From: CAYQLK01 sp964426075
Lineage (GTDB): Bacteria; Patescibacteriota; Microgenomatia; CAYQLK01
Assembly: GCA_964426075.1 (NCBI GenBank)
Contig: CAYROP010000025.1
Span: 1-13,958, forward strand
Direction: 5' to 3'
Length of the DNA: 13,958 bases
Made by a program: the position numbers and the translations under genes. Position 1 is the first letter of the stretch. Every line of letters begins with the position of its first letter. Below, one piece after another: positions 12,759 to 13,958 of the stretch. The notes under the pieces were generated by a model, which was given only the letters and a program-made list of their open reading frames with translations, made no database searches and was not told the DNA's origin.

Positions 12759-13925
12759 ATGTCTAAGACTGACAGTATCAGTTACCATAAAGAGTTTGGT
12801 GGAAAATTAGCTGTATCGAGCAAGGTTAAGATTGAGAACCGTGAAGATCTTAGTTTGGCTTATACCCCCGGAGTTTCTGAAGTCTCGAAGTATGTAGCTG
12901 AGGATGTAAATAGGGCATGGGAAGTTACTGGTAAGGGGAATGCGGTTGCGGTGGTAACTGATGGATCGGCGGTTTTGGGTTTAGGAAATATTGGTGCTGA
13001 AGCGGCGTTGCCAGTAATGGAAGGGAAAGCAATATTGTTTAAGGAATTGGGTGGAGTTGATGCTTATCCAATACTTGTAAAAACTCAAGACAATGAAACA
13101 ATAATTGATTTGGTTAAAAATATTGCGCCAGGGTTCGGAGGTATTAATCTTGAGGATATCGCGGCTCCTAATTGTTTTGTAATTGAAGAGGCCTTGCAGG
13201 GGATAGGAATACCTGTTTTTCATGACGACCAATGGGGTACGGCGATTGTTGTGCTGGCGGCGTTACAAAATGCTTTGGAAGTAGTTGATAAGAATTTTAC
13301 GAAAGTAAAAGTTGTGGTTTCTGGTGCTGGAGCGGCAGGTATGTCTATTTCTAAGTTATTACTAAGACGAGGTGTAGGTGATTTAATCTTAGTTGATTCA
13401 AAGGGAATTATTTATGATGGCAGAGAAGATATGAATGAGTATAAAAGAGAGATTGCGGATATTTCGAATTTTAATAAACTAACTGGAACGATTGAGGATG
13501 CGCTAGTTGGGGCGGATGTTTTTGTCGGTGTTTCTAAAGGTGGAATTGTCAATAAACAAATGATCGAAAAGATGAATAGTAAGGCAATTGTTTTTGCGAT
13601 GGCTAATCCGGAACCGGAAATTATGCCTGAGGAGGCAAAATCTGGTGGAGCTTATGTTGTTGGAACAGGTAGATCGGATTTTCCCAACCAAATAAACAAT
13701 TTATTGGCATTCCCTGGGATTTTTAAAGGTGCCTTATCAGTTAAGGCTAATTCAATTACGATGGAAATGAAGTTAGCGGCAGTTGAGGCAATTGCGACTT
13801 CTGTGCCAAATCCTACTGCTGATAAAATTGTGCCGGACCCATTAGATAAGACTGTGACGGATAGGGTTAGTGAGGCGGTAGCTAAGGCTTGGAAAGAAAA
13901 AATAGAATCGGATAAAAAGGGTTAG
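12759..13925 (+). CDS. NAD-type malic enzyme (short form)
   Basis: This 388-residue enzyme oxidatively decarboxylates malate to pyruvate. Seen are YTPGV (35-39, catalytic Tyr35), TDGSAVLGLGNIG (67-79), MEGKA with catalytic Lys90, LEDI (131-134) and FHDDQ (154-158) for the metal, and the Rossmann loop GAGAAG (189-194). Asp213 at the end of the second strand (LVDSKG) suggests NAD rather than NADP. NPEPEIMPEEA, GRSDFPNQINN (304-314) and FPGIFKGAL complete the site. The common FHDDQHGT reads FHDDQWGT, with Trp159. The length matches short bacterial/archaeal malic enzymes lacking the phosphotransacetylase domain. It starts 20 nt after the DsbA-like stop, without a Shine-Dalgarno sequence, so co-transcription is likely. 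Confidence 0.95.
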   Translation: MSKTDSISYHKEFGGKLAVSSKVKIENREDLSLAYTPGVSEVSKYVAEDVNRAWEVTGKGNAVAVVTDGSAVLGLGNIGAEAALPVMEGKAILFKELGGVDAYPILVKTQDNETIIDLVKNIAPGFGGINLEDIAAPNCFVIEEALQGIGIPVFHDDQWGTAIVVLAALQNALEVVDKNFTKVKVVVSGAGAAGMSISKLLLRRGVGDLILVDSKGIIYDGREDMNEYKREIADISNFNKLTGTIEDALVGADVFVGVSKGGIVNKQMIEKMNSKAIVFAMANPEPEIMPEEAKSGGAYVVGTGRSDFPNQINNLLAFPGIFKGALSVKANSITMEMKLAAVEAIATSVPNPTADKIVPDPLDKTVTDRVSEAVAKAWKEKIESDKKG

Positions 13926-13935
13926 TGTTTTTTGT

Positions 13936-13958
13936 TAGAATTAAACTGGGCTTGTATG
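13936..13958 (+). promoter_or_regulatory. Possible -10 element and start codon of the next gene at the window edge
   Basis: TAGAAT (13936-13941) is followed after 14 nt by an ATG that forms the last three bases of the window. The arrangement resembles those before rpiB and the serine hydrolase. Without further sequence it cannot be confirmed. Confidence 0.25.

Overview
The window reads as a compact, AT-rich bacterial chromosome segment, most likely from a Candidate Phyla Radiation (Patescibacteria) organism. The reasons are the gene set (split transketolase, RpiB, a diverged pentose-phosphate epimerase, an archaeal-type class I aldolase, a PfkB kinase, a short malic enzyme), the small divergent proteins, the tight packing, and the scarcity of Shine-Dalgarno sequences in front of many plus-strand genes. 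This placement is an inference from protein features; there is no rRNA gene here to confirm it. The standard bacterial code (table 11) fits, with TGA used as a stop at 10340-10342.

Layout: 2-265 is the 3' end of a gene that looks like an NAD(P)/FAD oxidoreductase. Next come an intergenic stretch with a 12-bp inverted repeat (318-357) and a minus-strand gene for a 75-residue two-helix membrane protein (521-748). From 890 to 6792 runs a plus-strand carbohydrate cluster: rpiB, an Rpe-like epimerase, a beta-CASP metallo-beta-lactamase RNase, a LOG-family protein, the N- and C-terminal transketolase subunits, and a PfkB sugar kinase. A convergent terminator zone (6923-7015) with a 22-bp perfect palindrome separates it from two minus-strand genes, a short-chain dehydrogenase (7037-7705) and an adenylosuccinate lyase-like protein (7828-9222). 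Plus-strand genes resume at 9377: a D-2-hydroxyacid dehydrogenase overlapping a class I fructose-bisphosphate aldolase, a membrane-anchored class A beta-lactamase-like serine hydrolase, a membrane-anchored DsbA-like thioredoxin, and malic enzyme.

Together the plus-strand enzymes describe a non-oxidative pentose phosphate route (RpiB, Rpe, transketolase) joined to lower glycolysis through the aldolase, with malic enzyme linking C4 and C3 acids. No 6-phosphofructokinase, transaldolase or oxidative-branch gene is visible here.

The most unusual feature is that the three minus-strand genes form a class of their own. They are clearly more GC-rich than their neighbours, each has a Shine-Dalgarno sequence at 10-11 nt spacing, each has a hairpin on or touching the stop codon, and each ends in a separate GC-rich terminator hairpin. 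The plus-strand genes instead often show a -10 element only 5-12 nt before the start codon, suggesting leaderless or nearly leaderless mRNAs. I found no CRISPR array, transposon, tRNA or rRNA, and no clear new multi-gene system; the cassette-like minus-strand genes are the best lead.
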